The notes: a model not told the origin generated them from the letters alone. DNA of 45,092 bases from Pirellulaceae bacterium (GCA_012744395.1 JAAYCB010000452.1:1-45092); one strand, 5' to 3'; positions 17,508 to 26,460 are shown, counted from the first letter of the stretch. Program-made: numbers and translations.

Positions 17508-18191
17508 ATGCAATACGAAATCCTCTCTCGGCCCGCGGCATCCGCTGCGAAGTTGACGCTCGATGCCGGCGAATCGGTGACCTGCGAAGTCGGCGCGATG
17601 ATCGCCATGTCCGCCGGGTTTACCGTCGAGACCACCTCGCGAAAGAAAGGGGGCGGCGGCGGGCTGATCAAGGGACTCAAACGGATTCTCGCCGGCGAGA
17701 ACCTGTTTCTCAACCATTTCACGGCCACCGCGCCCAACCAGACGCTAATCATCGGGCCGGGCCTGCTCGGCGACATCATCCACCACCCGATGAAGGGAGG
17801 CACCGTCGTCGTCCAGGGGTCAAGCTGGCTCGCCTCGGGGATCGGTATCGACATCGACGCCACCTGGCAGGGGCTGGGCAAGGCCCTGTTCAGCGGCGAA
17901 CGGATGTTCTGGGTCAAGTGCAGCGGGTCGGGCGACCTGTTCCTGAACAGTTTCGGCGCGATCTACCCGGTCGATGTGGCCGGCGAGTACGTCGTCGACA
18001 CGGGGCACATCGTGGCGTTTGAGGACACGCTCCAGTTCCACATCGGCAAGGCCAGCAAGAGCCTTGTGGGGAGCTTCCTCGGCGGCGAAGGGCTGGTCTG
18101 CAAGTTCAGCGGGCAGGGGAGGCTCTATTGCCAGACCCACAACCCGCCCAATTTCGGAAAACTCCTCGGCCCCAAACTGAAACCTCGCTAG
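17508..18191 (+). CDS. AIM24 family protein, copy 2 of 3
   Basis: This 227-residue AIM24-family protein begins MQYEILSRPAASAAKLTLD, which is the canonical start of the family. Later motifs are VGAMIAMSAGFTVETT, a Lys/Gly-rich loop (KKGGGGGLIKGLK), LAGENLFLNHFTA, YVVDTGHIVAFEDTLQF and FLGGEGLVCKFSGQGRLYCQT. It is closer to the third copy than to the first through the IVAFEDTLQ segment. It has no signal peptide or membrane helix. A 124-bp gap separates it from copy 1, so it may have its own promoter, though none is clear. Molecular function is unknown. Confidence 0.9.
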   Translation: MQYEILSRPAASAAKLTLDAGESVTCEVGAMIAMSAGFTVETTSRKKGGGGGLIKGLKRILAGENLFLNHFTATAPNQTLIIGPGLLGDIIHHPMKGGTVVVQGSSWLASGIGIDIDATWQGLGKALFSGERMFWVKCSGSGDLFLNSFGAIYPVDVAGEYVVDTGHIVAFEDTLQFHIGKASKSLVGSFLGGEGLVCKFSGQGRLYCQTHNPPNFGKLLGPKLKPR

Positions 18192-18206
18192 CCCCAGGTG
18201 GCGGAG

Positions 18207-19118
18207 ATGACGATCGAGTTCCTCTGCGGATCGTGCCAGAAGCATTACCGCGTGAAAGACGAGCTGGCCGGCAAGCGGGCGAAATGCCAGCAGTGCGGTG
18301 CAACGATCGAGATTCCCGTCCCGCCGGCGGTCGATCCCCAGGCGGAGGCGGCCGCCCCGCTCTCGCCCACAGCGCCCCCCAGACCGGTCGGAATGCCTTC
18401 GTCGTCGGAGAACATCCGCGGCAGTGGAGATTTCGAGTTCGAGATCAGCCAGCGCCCCGATTTCGCCCTCGTCACGGTCAAGCTCCAGCCGGGGCAGAAG
18501 GTCTTCGCCGAACCGTCGGCAATGGCCTCGATGGATCCTTGCATCACGCTCCAAGCCGGCTTCAAGGGCGGGCTGAAGAGGACTTTGGGGCGGGCCCTCG
18601 GCGGCGAGAGCCTGATCATCAACACGTTCACGGCAACCGGTGCTCCGGGCGAGGTCACCTTCGCCGCCGGCCAGCCCGGCGACGCCGCCCACTACCGGCT
18701 CAAGGGGGGCGCCCTCTATCTCCAGCGCGGCGCGTTCATGCTCCACGGCGAAGGCGTCGACCTGACCGGCAAATGGCAAGGCGCCAAGGGGTTCTTCAGC
18801 GGCGAAGGCCTCGTCCTGCTCAAGGCGTCCGGAAACGGCGACCTGTTCTTCAATTCCTACGGCGCGATCCTCCCGGTCGACGTGACCGACCAGTACATCG
18901 TCGACACGGGCTACATCGTCGCCTTTGAAGACACGCTGCAATACCGCGTCAGCGTGCTCCCCGGCCTCCGCGCCGGCGGCACCTTGAAGACCCTGTTCTT
19001 CGGCGCCGAGGGGCTCGTCTGCCGATTCTCCGGGCAGGGCCGGGTGTGGATCCAGACGCGCCACGTGCATCCGTTCCTGGCCTGGGTCAATCCCTTCCGC
19101 CCGGCAAAAAGCAACTGA
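18207..19118 (+). CDS. zinc-ribbon AIM24 family protein, copy 3 of 3
   Basis: This 303-residue protein begins with an MJ0042-like zinc ribbon (CGSCQKHYRVKDELAGKRAKCQQCG, residues about 8-32, quoted here as two CxxC knuckles around a basic loop). A Pro-rich linker (to about 70) and an AIM24 domain follow: MASMDPCITLQAGFKGGLK, GGESLIINTFTATG, FFSGEGLVLLKASGNGD, YIVDTGYIVAFEDTLQY and GLVCRFSGQGRVWIQT. Such ribbons are common at the N-terminus of planctomycete proteins. The start is ATG 18207; a GTG nine bases upstream is an alternative. Only 15 bp separate it from copy 2, so the two are probably cotranscribed. Confidence 0.9.
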   Translation: MTIEFLCGSCQKHYRVKDELAGKRAKCQQCGATIEIPVPPAVDPQAEAAAPLSPTAPPRPVGMPSSSENIRGSGDFEFEISQRPDFALVTVKLQPGQKVFAEPSAMASMDPCITLQAGFKGGLKRTLGRALGGESLIINTFTATGAPGEVTFAAGQPGDAAHYRLKGGALYLQRGAFMLHGEGVDLTGKWQGAKGFFSGEGLVLLKASGNGDLFFNSYGAILPVDVTDQYIVDTGYIVAFEDTLQYRVSVLPGLRAGGTLKTLFFGAEGLVCRFSGQGRVWIQTRHVHPFLAWVNPFRPAKSN

Positions 19119-19152
19119 CCAGCAGAAACGCGCCCCGGCTCGACGCCGGTGG

Positions 19153-20559
19153 TCATTCGCGGGCCGGAGCCAGCGCCGCGCCGTCCAAGTCCAACCGGTA
19201 AAGGACCTGGTTGTAGTCGTAGCGCGGCACCGGGTGGGGCCGATCGGCAAACTGCATCGTGTAGGTCCCCTCAAACAGCAGGATCGGCGACTCCGGATCG
19301 GTGAACTCCGGATGAATCCGCGGGTTGTAGAACGTGTAGTTCTCGTGGCTGACGATCTTCACCGCCGGCCCCCAGGGACCGGTCGGCTGGTCCGCCTCGG
19401 CATACCACAACTCCCCGAGGGCCGACGGCTTGCCGAACCACTGCATGAAAACCGCGACCCATCGCTTCCGCCAGCCGCTGAAGGCAATCGAGCCGCTGTG
19501 GGGCTTGACCGGGCTTGAATCCGCCGCGGAGCGCAGGCTGTCTTGACGGCGGAGCACTTCCCACGCAGTCGGGTCTTGCCAGGCCTCGAACGTGGCCGGG
19601 CAGCGCAGCGCCGGCAACGGATCGCCGAAAAGCACCCAGCGAGTGCCGTTCGCGTCGTCCCAGATCGCCGGGTGGCCCTTGGGCATCGGCGGCGGCTCGG
19701 CAGTCTCCTCCGTCTTCGTCCAAACGTCCTTCAAGTGCTCGAACTTGCCCGCACGGTCGTTCCACACGCAGAGACCATAGCGGTAGGCCTCCAGCGGCGG
19801 CTTGATCTTGGCGTACAGCCCGACGAGCCGCTCGCGGCCGGTCTGGTCGGGCAGGCTGGCATAACCGGTGACCCAGGTGGGGCCGTCGCCGGGCATCTCG
19901 GCGACGCCGCGCGGGGCGCCCCGAGCGCCGGCGAAGTACTGGTACTTTAGCCGGATCGGCGGCTCGAACACCTCGAGCGGCCGAACAGGCGTCGTGGCGC
20001 TCGTGGCGTGGAAGATGCCCAGCGGATACCGCAGCAGGCTGGTATCCCCCCAGAGCCAGAACATGCGGCCGCGGTAGACGGCGTTCTGCACGCTGTCGCA
20101 GCCGGCCACGCCCGATTCCTCCCAGTCGGCCTCGCCGCCGAGGCGTTGGCTCTCCGCGAAAATCCCCGCCCCGGTGATCCGCCCCAACCGCCGCGCGATG
20201 ATCGTGCGCGCCAACTCGACTCGCAGCGTCTTGCCGCGCTCGGGCACGAGCCGCACGCCGCGAAGGCCGAAGCCGTCCTGGGACGCTTCGTACCCGTTGC
20301 CGTTGACGGTGAACCAGACCTCGCGGCCCATCAACTCGGGCGCGTCGAGGGCGATCACGCCCGCGTTGTCCGTCACCAACCGCACGTTGTGCACCGAACG
20401 CAGTTCGACCAGCGGCACCGGCCAGCCGCTCCCCTGCTCGACGACCTCGATCCGGCAGGGCGGCGCCGTGGCAGCCGGTTCGCTCGCCGCGGCCGCGCCG
20501 GCCAACCAGACCCAGCCGGCAATTTGAATTGCCCGTTTCGCAGACGCGGTCATTACCAT
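19153..20559 (-). CDS. secreted protein with a glycosidase-like five-bladed propeller fold
   Basis: I cannot name a family with certainty for this 468-residue protein. A signal peptide (about 1-24, core IQIAGWVWLAGAAAA) precedes a small carboxypeptidase-regulatory or Cna_B-like beta domain (about 30-110, CRIEVVEQGSGWPVPLVELR). The rest resembles five-bladed propellers of GH43/GH32-type proteins: RMFWLWGDTSLLRYPLG, GYASLPDQTGRERL, WRKRWVAVFMQWFG, WGPAVKIVSHENYTFYN and LLFEGTYTM. The Ser/Gly-x-Tyr/Trp pattern and a Glu in the FEGTYT strand would fit a sugar-binding propeller. The ATG at 20559 has AGGA 9 nt upstream. The gene converges with the AIM24 cluster, with 34 bp between the stops. Confidence 0.72.
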   Translation of the reverse strand: MVMTASAKRAIQIAGWVWLAGAAAASEPAATAPPCRIEVVEQGSGWPVPLVELRSVHNVRLVTDNAGVIALDAPELMGREVWFTVNGNGYEASQDGFGLRGVRLVPERGKTLRVELARTIIARRLGRITGAGIFAESQRLGGEADWEESGVAGCDSVQNAVYRGRMFWLWGDTSLLRYPLGIFHATSATTPVRPLEVFEPPIRLKYQYFAGARGAPRGVAEMPGDGPTWVTGYASLPDQTGRERLVGLYAKIKPPLEAYRYGLCVWNDRAGKFEHLKDVWTKTEETAEPPPMPKGHPAIWDDANGTRWVLFGDPLPALRCPATFEAWQDPTAWEVLRRQDSLRSAADSSPVKPHSGSIAFSGWRKRWVAVFMQWFGKPSALGELWYAEADQPTGPWGPAVKIVSHENYTFYNPRIHPEFTDPESPILLFEGTYTMQFADRPHPVPRYDYNQVLYRLDLDGAALAPARE

Positions 20560-21216
20560 TTCAGGCAATCCTGGAGACCGCCCCGGTGTTTCGGCAGACA
20601 ACGACAACCGCGCGGCACGCCGCCCAACGCGCTCGGATAGAACGCCTGGCAGGATGTCAATGTAAAATGCAGGGACTGCTGCTGCAACATCGATTGAAGT
20701 GCTTTGCGGTCCGTTCGGGGCCGGTGAACCAGGCATGCTGGAAACGCATCGGGCGAGGCCGCGGCGGAGCGGAGGTCTCCAAGTCCGGAAAACGGCGCGC
20801 CCTCCGGCCAAGATTGGATGGCCCGGATAGAGTGGGAGGTTGGCCTCAGGCACCGCCCCCACACTCCGCTGCGCAGCCCCCCCGGGTCGATTCGCCGCCA
20901 TCGGTGGCCAGGTCCTTGCCTGAGATGTGCTGCCTTCGCCAGGCTGCCCCGTTCCGGCCAGTCTGCCAAAAGGCGTCCAGATTCTCCGATTGGCCTTCTT
21001 TGGCCTCAACCAATCCGCGCGACAGCCGACGCGCCGCCCCGAGCGGCCCGAGGGAGGCACTACAATTGGTCTTTCGCTGAACGCTGGATTCTGGTACTAA
21101 CGCGACTCGCTGTCGGCAGTTCTTGCGCGCCGGCCTGCGTCTGTTTGCGAACGTGCCTTGCGGACCGTGCGACCTCCCGTCGAGCCGTTTCTGTCCGTTT
21201 TTGGGGAACCCGATTG
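20560..21216. other. 657-bp gene-free divergent region
   Basis: This region lies between the divergent genes at 20559 (minus) and 21217 (plus). No protein family was seen in any frame. A TACAAT hexamer at 21061-21066 is a possible -10 but has no convincing -35. Promoters for both neighbours are expected here but could not be fixed. Confidence 0.55.
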
Positions 21217-23316
21217 ATGAAACGCCTCCTTCTTCGAATGTCTGCGCTGGCTGCCATCATCGTTTTGGGGTTGATCGCGATTGCCCAGGCGCAGCGTAGC
21301 GGTGATCCGAGTCCGTCGCCGGCCGCGGGCTCCCCTTCGCGGGGGTTTTCCGTGCCGGAGGCGAATCCACTGCGATCGCCCTCTCCGATCCGCACGGCTG
21401 CGGCCTCAAACCCGGTGCCAACCGTCGGGAGCCGGCCTGGATCGCCGGCCAGCGCGGGTCGGGCGCCCACCCAGAAGAGCAGCGGTTTTTCGTTAGGCAA
21501 CGCGACCGACACCGGCATCGCGCCGATCCTCACAGCGCCTGCCGAAGCGCCGCACGTTTTGCCGTCGGCTGCCGCCCCGACCGAGTCGATCGCTGATACG
21601 GCGGCGCCCGCGGCGAATTCGATTCCACCCATCTCGCCGAATTTCGGCACGATGCCCCCGGCAGCCGAGCAGCCGCCGTCCGCGGCGCCGCGGACGGCAG
21701 CGGGCCAACAGCCCAGCGCCAACGGTCCGCCGATCGCCGCGGCGCCGGGTCTCTCGACCCTGCCCCAATTCGGCGGCTCCACTTCGGAACCGGGCCTGAT
21801 CCCCCAGCCAGCCGCCTCGCCGCCCCCCCAGCCGATCCAGGCGCTCGCCGATTCACCGCCCGGCGCGCAGCCGACACACCTGGAATCGTCCGGCCTGGGG
21901 CAACCGGCCACCGGCAATGGCCGGCCGGGCACAAAGAGTCTTGAAGGGGCCCAAGTGCCCCAATTGGTCGTTGAGAAGACCGCCCCGGCGGAAATCCAGG
22001 TGGGGCGTCCCGCGATCTTCCAGATTCACGTCCGCAATGCCGGACAGGTGGCCGCCTTGGGCGTGGAAATCCACGACGAGATTCCCCGCGGCGCGAGGCT
22101 GCAAAGCGCCAAGCCGCAGGCATCGCAGAGCGCGCAGGGTGGACTTGTCTGGGAAATCGGCACATTGAACCCCAACGAGGACGTGACGGTCGAAATCGAG
22201 TTGATGCCCACCGATGAGGGCGAAATCGGCAGCGTGGCGACCGTGCAATTCCAGACGGAAGCCTCGGTGCGCGTCAAGGCGACCCGGCCGCTGTTGGCCA
22301 TCGAAACCGAGGGCCCGGAGAAGGTCCTCAAGGGCGAACAGGTCGCGCTGAAGATCACGGTCTCGAATCCGGGCAGTGGAATCGCCGAAGACGTCGTCGT
22401 CGAAGAACACGTCCCGGCCGGGTTCCGCCATGCCGCGGGCGCCGAATTGGAGTACGAGATCGGCAACCTTGCGCCGGGCGAGAGCCGCGAACTGGAACTC
22501 GCCTTGGAGGCCGTCCATGCCGGTCCGCTGGTCAACGTGATCACCGTCCGGGGCGAACCGAACCTGCGGACGCAGAACCAGAAATCGATTGAAGTCATCG
22601 CACCCCAACTGCAAGTCGCCGTCGAGGGGCCGAGCCGCCGCTACCTGGAGCGCGAGGCGGTCTACAGCCTTTCCGTCCGCAATCCCGGCACCGCCCCGGC
22701 CCGGCAGGTGGAGATGGCCGTGGAATTGCCGCCGGGAATGAAGTTCGTCAGCGGGTCGAACCAGGCATACTACGAGGAAGACACGCGGACCGTCCACTGG
22801 AAACTCGAAGAAATCCCGGTTCAGGACGGGCCGCCGCCGGTCCAGTTGACCTTGATGCCCGTCGAGGCGGGGCAGCACACCCTGCGGCTCGTCTCGTTCG
22901 ACAGCAGCGGCGCATCGGCCGAGGTGGAACAGGCCGTCGTCGTCGAAGGCATCTCCGCCCTGTTCTTCGAGGTCGCCGACATGGACGATCCGATCGAGGT
23001 CGGCGGCCAGACGATGTACGAGATTCGCGTCGTCAACCAGGGTTCGAAGGAAGCCACGAACGTGCAACTCGCCGCCGAACTGCCGCCGGGCCTACAGCCG
23101 GTCGCCGCCGAGGGACCGACGCGCCACGGGATCGAATCCGGCCGCGTGGTCTTCGCACCGCTGCCCCGACTGGCCCCCAAGGCCGACACCACCTACCGGA
23201 TCCGCGTCCAGGGCGTTCAGCCGGGAGACCTGCGAATCAAGGTCCAGGTCGTGACGGACGAGATTCGCACGCCGATCACCAAGGAAGAGAGCACGCGGGT
23301 GTACGCGGACCAGTAG
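21217..23316 (+). CDS. secreted DUF11-repeat protein
   Basis: This is a 699-residue protein. A signal peptide (about 1-25, SALAAIIVLGLIAIAQAQ) is followed by a Pro/Ala/Ser-rich low-complexity stretch (about 26-245). Four immunoglobulin-like DUF11/CARDB-type repeats start near residues 248, 360, 465 and 581. Each carries a segment such as VRNAGQVAALGVEIHDEIP or VRNPGTAPARQVEMAVELP, which is the hallmark N-x-G ... P-x-G turn. Proteins of this type are cell-surface or cell-wall structural components. There is no C-terminal anchor. GGGGAA lies 8 nt before the ATG. Proline-rich regions of this kind often span an envelope layer, which is inference here. Confidence 0.88.
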   Translation: MKRLLLRMSALAAIIVLGLIAIAQAQRSGDPSPSPAAGSPSRGFSVPEANPLRSPSPIRTAAASNPVPTVGSRPGSPASAGRAPTQKSSGFSLGNATDTGIAPILTAPAEAPHVLPSAAAPTESIADTAAPAANSIPPISPNFGTMPPAAEQPPSAAPRTAAGQQPSANGPPIAAAPGLSTLPQFGGSTSEPGLIPQPAASPPPQPIQALADSPPGAQPTHLESSGLGQPATGNGRPGTKSLEGAQVPQLVVEKTAPAEIQVGRPAIFQIHVRNAGQVAALGVEIHDEIPRGARLQSAKPQASQSAQGGLVWEIGTLNPNEDVTVEIELMPTDEGEIGSVATVQFQTEASVRVKATRPLLAIETEGPEKVLKGEQVALKITVSNPGSGIAEDVVVEEHVPAGFRHAAGAELEYEIGNLAPGESRELELALEAVHAGPLVNVITVRGEPNLRTQNQKSIEVIAPQLQVAVEGPSRRYLEREAVYSLSVRNPGTAPARQVEMAVELPPGMKFVSGSNQAYYEEDTRTVHWKLEEIPVQDGPPPVQLTLMPVEAGQHTLRLVSFDSSGASAEVEQAVVVEGISALFFEVADMDDPIEVGGQTMYEIRVVNQGSKEATNVQLAAELPPGLQPVAAEGPTRHGIESGRVVFAPLPRLAPKADTTYRIRVQGVQPGDLRIKVQVVTDEIRTPITKEESTRVYADQ

Positions 23317-23409
23317 GGTCCGAATTGGCCTGGAGCGGAGCAGAGCGTTTCGCTACGCTTTGCCGACGATTCCGGTCAACCTGGGCACGCACTTCCCTCG
23401 AGGCAATCC

Positions 23410-24405
23410 ATGCTCAAGCCACCCCGTCTGCTCCTGCTCGCGGCGATCGGGCTGGGGGCCTATTACTTCGTCACCCACTATCGGCTGGAGGGACTGGAGA
23501 ACATCGAGGTCCAGCCGCTCGGCGGATCGCCGGCCGGTTCCCCCTCGCCGGACCCGCCGGGCGCCGCCCCCCAGATCGCGCCGAAAAAGAAGCCGACGAT
23601 CCGCATCGCCACGGCGAACCTCGGCCCCCTCGACCGCCGCAAACTGGATGACCGGAACATCGCACCCTTGCTCGGCGAGATCATCCGCCGCTACGACGTG
23701 GTTGCCGTGCAGGATGTGCGCGGGCAAAGCCAGGGGCTCGTGCTCGATCTGCTCGAGATCGTCAACCAGGGCGGGGGTACGTACGACTTCGCCATCGACC
23801 GCCGCGTGGGGCGCGAGCCGGTCGAAACCTACGCCGCCTATTTCTTCGACCGCGCGGTGGTCGAGATCGATCGCACCACGGTCGGCGAGGTCAACGACCC
23901 GGCCGACCAGTTCCTCCACAAGCCCCTGGTGGCGGCTTTCCGGGTCCGCGGCCCGCGGCCCGAGGAGGCCTTCACGTTCACGCTGATCAATGTCCAGGTC
24001 GATCCGGCCCAGGCCGAGCTGGAATTGGACCTCTTGGCCGGCGTGTTCCGCGCTGTTCGCGGCGACGGCCGAGGAGAAGACGACGTGATCGTGCTCGGTT
24101 CGCTGGGCACCGACGAGCAGGGCCTGGGCGGCCTGGGGCGCATCGCCCATCTGATGTGGTCGGTCGCCGGCCGGCCGACGACGACCCTCGGGACCCGGTT
24201 GGCCGACAACATCCTCTTCGACAGCCAGGCGACCACCGAGTTCGTGGGCCGCTCCGGCGTTTTGGACCTTATCCAGGAGTTCGACTTGACGATCCGCCAG
24301 GCGATCGAGGTTTCGGACCATCTGCCCGTCTGGGCCGAGTTCAGCTCCTACGAGGGGGGCCAGGTGGGCCGAATCGCCGAGGCCAACTCCGGAGCCGCCC
24401 GCTGA
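23410..24405 (+). CDS. membrane-anchored DNase I-fold protein with degenerate active site
   Basis: This 331-residue protein has an N-terminal hydrophobic anchor (about 5-20), a Pro-rich spacer, and an endonuclease/exonuclease/phosphatase (DNase I-like) domain (about 63-312). The first motif IATANLG (Asn70) and the last SDHLPVW (Asp303, His304) are intact. The metal-binding Glu of the QE motif is Asp (Gln101-Asp102). The usual His of the central block is Gln196 (LINVQVDP), and the usual G-D-x-N block reads GSLGTD (Ser231, Gly233). A protein with these changes may have lost hydrolysis. It is followed 13 bp later by the HD hydrolase gene. An alternative reading is a divergent subfamily with different metal ligands. 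Confidence 0.8.
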   Translation: MLKPPRLLLLAAIGLGAYYFVTHYRLEGLENIEVQPLGGSPAGSPSPDPPGAAPQIAPKKKPTIRIATANLGPLDRRKLDDRNIAPLLGEIIRRYDVVAVQDVRGQSQGLVLDLLEIVNQGGGTYDFAIDRRVGREPVETYAAYFFDRAVVEIDRTTVGEVNDPADQFLHKPLVAAFRVRGPRPEEAFTFTLINVQVDPAQAELELDLLAGVFRAVRGDGRGEDDVIVLGSLGTDEQGLGGLGRIAHLMWSVAGRPTTTLGTRLADNILFDSQATTEFVGRSGVLDLIQEFDLTIRQAIEVSDHLPVWAEFSSYEGGQVGRIAEANSGAAR

Positions 24406-24418
24406 CCGGGGCGATCCA

Positions 24419-24991
24419 ATGAACCTGACCGATCGATTTTCCGACGCCGTGGTCGTGGCTCTCCACCTGCATCGCGGCCAGGTCCGCAAGACATCCACCG
24501 TGCCCTACGTATCGCACCTGCTTCGCGTCGCCGGCATCGTCCTGGAGCACGGCGCGGACGAGGTGACGGCGATCGCCGCCGTGCTGCACGACGCCGTCGA
24601 GGACCAGGGGGGCGCCCGGACCGCCGAGCAAATCCGCCGCCGGTTCGGCGAGCGCGTGGCCAGCGTTGTCCTGGAATGCAGCGACACCGACCAGACACCC
24701 AAGCCGCCCTGGCGAAAGCGCAAGGAAGACTACCTGGCGCACCTCGCCTCGGCCTCGCCGGCCGCCCGGCTGATCGCCGCGGCCGACAAGCTCGACAACA
24801 CCCGGTCGCTGTTGACCGACTACAGGCGGATGGGCGAGGCGGTCTGGCAACACTTCCGCGGCGGCCGCGACGGCACCCTCTGGTACCTCCGCTCCGTCTG
24901 CGACATTCTCCAGAAGGTCGATCCCGGCGCTTTGGTCGATCAACTGGACCGGGCGGTGAGAGAATTGGAGCGGGAGGCGGGGCAGGGGTGA
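24419..24991 (+). CDS. HD-domain protein, SpoT/Mesh1-like small alarmone hydrolase candidate
   Basis: This 190-residue single-domain protein has the HD signature in the order found in RelA/SpoT hydrolase domains: TVPYVSHLLRVAGIV (first His after PY), AVLHDAVED (His-Asp pair), and AAADKLDNTRSLLTDYR (late Asp). It lacks synthetase, TGS and ACT domains. Stand-alone proteins of this type (Mesh1, SAH) remove the 3' pyrophosphate from (p)ppGpp in a Mn2+-dependent reaction. Other HD phosphohydrolases share the layout, so the substrate is not certain. The gene is 13 bp downstream of the DNase I-fold gene and is probably cotranscribed with it. Confidence 0.82.
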   Translation: MNLTDRFSDAVVVALHLHRGQVRKTSTVPYVSHLLRVAGIVLEHGADEVTAIAAVLHDAVEDQGGARTAEQIRRRFGERVASVVLECSDTDQTPKPPWRKRKEDYLAHLASASPAARLIAAADKLDNTRSLLTDYRRMGEAVWQHFRGGRDGTLWYLRSVCDILQKVDPGALVDQLDRAVRELEREAGQG

Positions 24992-25007
24992 ATGTCGAAT
25001 GTCGAAT
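24990..25007. repeat. two and a half copies of GAATGTC at a gene end
   Basis: The repeat overlaps the last two bases of the HD gene stop codon. It is similar in scale to the GCTGATA repeat at 12005. It is a low-complexity intergenic repeat in the convergent gap before the transporter gene. Confidence 0.7.
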
Positions 25008-25143
25008 TGGCAGTGGGGAAGATTAAATCGCCAGGCCCCCCTCTCCAATTGCCGGTGCCGCAGTCTGTGTCTTGATGGCCGGTGATGGGACCTCTTCCGT
25101 AAGGCAATCGAATGCCCAGCGGGTTAGGCTCTACATCGCCTTT

Positions 25144-26460
25144 TCAGGAGCCCGTGACGGTTGCGATCAGGGCATGGACAAACAGCGCGAAGTAAGCGAT
25201 CGTCCCGGCCACGATCACAATGTGCCAGACGACGCCGGGGCGGCACTCGGGCCTGAGCCGGGCGTGCAGCAGGTAGACGAGCATCACGGCCGAGAGCGAG
25301 AGGATCGGAGCCTCCAATGCCGAGACGAGCACGATCAGCACGACCGGCTCCCCCGTGAAGAGCAGCGCGAAGATGATCAGGCAGAGACTGGCGATCCCCA
25401 CCCGGTACCACGCCAGGTCGGACCATCGCCGGGACCGGGGGGCAATCATCCGAACCGCCGTCCGCAGGGCTCGGGCCTTGCCGTCGACAAGGCCGAGGAT
25501 CGTCGAGAAGAGGATCGCCAGGACGGCGAGGATGAAGATGTAGAGGGCCCGGGGGCCGGCGGCCGCCGTCAGCATCCGCGAGAGCACGGCCGTGGTTTCC
25601 TCGCGGGCGGGCACGAGCGGGCCGCCGTCCGGACCGGCCGTGCCCAGCGTGATCGACCCGATCGCAAGGAACGCCAGCGATACGAACATCATCATCGTGT
25701 AGGACACGCCGGCGTCGAGCCGCACAAGCGAGATCCACGACTGGAAGTCTGCGTGGCTCTGGGAGAGGTCCGCCGCCGGGCCCGGATTGCCGCGCGGGCG
25801 GGCGTAGCCCTTCTCCAGGATCCAGAAGCTGTACAGGAGGGTCGACGTGCCGCCGGCCGTCCAGCCGAGCAGGCTGATGAGCGTCTGGCCGGAACCGGGC
25901 GGCAGCCGCGGGATGCCCTCGCGCAGCAGCCAGCCCGAGGGGGGCTGAAGCACGGACAGGCTGTAGAGCACTCCCGCGATGAGGATCAACGCCAGGACCA
26001 AGGCGGCCTTTTCCACCGGCCCGTAAGCCCCCTTGAGGAGCAGGAGGAACGTTGCGGCCACAACAACCACGGCCCACTGGATCATCGAGAGTGCGGGGAA
26101 GACCGTGAACAGGGCCGACCCGCAGGCCAGGGCGATCCCCGCATAGCCCGCCGCGCCGACGAGGAAGACAAGGGCCAGGATCCAGACGAACCAGTTGCGC
26201 GGGCCCGGCAGGTGCGAGAAGCCCTCGAAGATGTCCTCCCCCGTGGCGATCGTGTAACGCGCCAGGCCCAGGGTGAGCGCCAGCTTGTAGGCAATCGAGA
26301 CCAGGATCACCCAGCCGATCGAGATCCCGAACATCGCGCCCGCACGCGGAGTGAGGATCAGTTCCCCCGATCCGATCGCCGCCGCGGCCAGAAGGATGCC
26401 CGGTCCGATCCGCCTCAGCCTGGCGCCGAGGGTCTCCGGCGGGGACGAAGGTTCGTTCAT
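25144..26460 (-). CDS. NRAMP-like membrane transporter lacking canonical metal motifs
   Basis: This 438-residue protein has about eleven hydrophobic helices. The start of helix 1 (RIGPGILLAAAAIGSGELIL) and GAMFG fit the NRAMP/SLC11 superfamily. The DPGN metal motif of helix 1 is replaced by GSGEL (residues 30-34). The helix 6 segment that normally carries A/MPH reads LGWTAGGTSTLLYSFW (about 198-213). Divalent-metal selectivity is therefore doubtful; NRAMP relatives without these motifs exist and carry other substrates. It is convergent with the HD gene and 145 bp downstream of the GH31 stop on the same strand. The ATG at 26460 follows a CGAACCTTCGTC-rich region with no strong ribosome site. 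Confidence 0.8.
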   Translation of the reverse strand: MNEPSSPPETLGARLRRIGPGILLAAAAIGSGELILTPRAGAMFGISIGWVILVSIAYKLALTLGLARYTIATGEDIFEGFSHLPGPRNWFVWILALVFLVGAAGYAGIALACGSALFTVFPALSMIQWAVVVVAATFLLLLKGAYGPVEKAALVLALILIAGVLYSLSVLQPPSGWLLREGIPRLPPGSGQTLISLLGWTAGGTSTLLYSFWILEKGYARPRGNPGPAADLSQSHADFQSWISLVRLDAGVSYTMMMFVSLAFLAIGSITLGTAGPDGGPLVPAREETTAVLSRMLTAAAGPRALYIFILAVLAILFSTILGLVDGKARALRTAVRMIAPRSRRWSDLAWYRVGIASLCLIIFALLFTGEPVVLIVLVSALEAPILSLSAVMLVYLLHARLRPECRPGVVWHIVIVAGTIAYFALFVHALIATVTGS

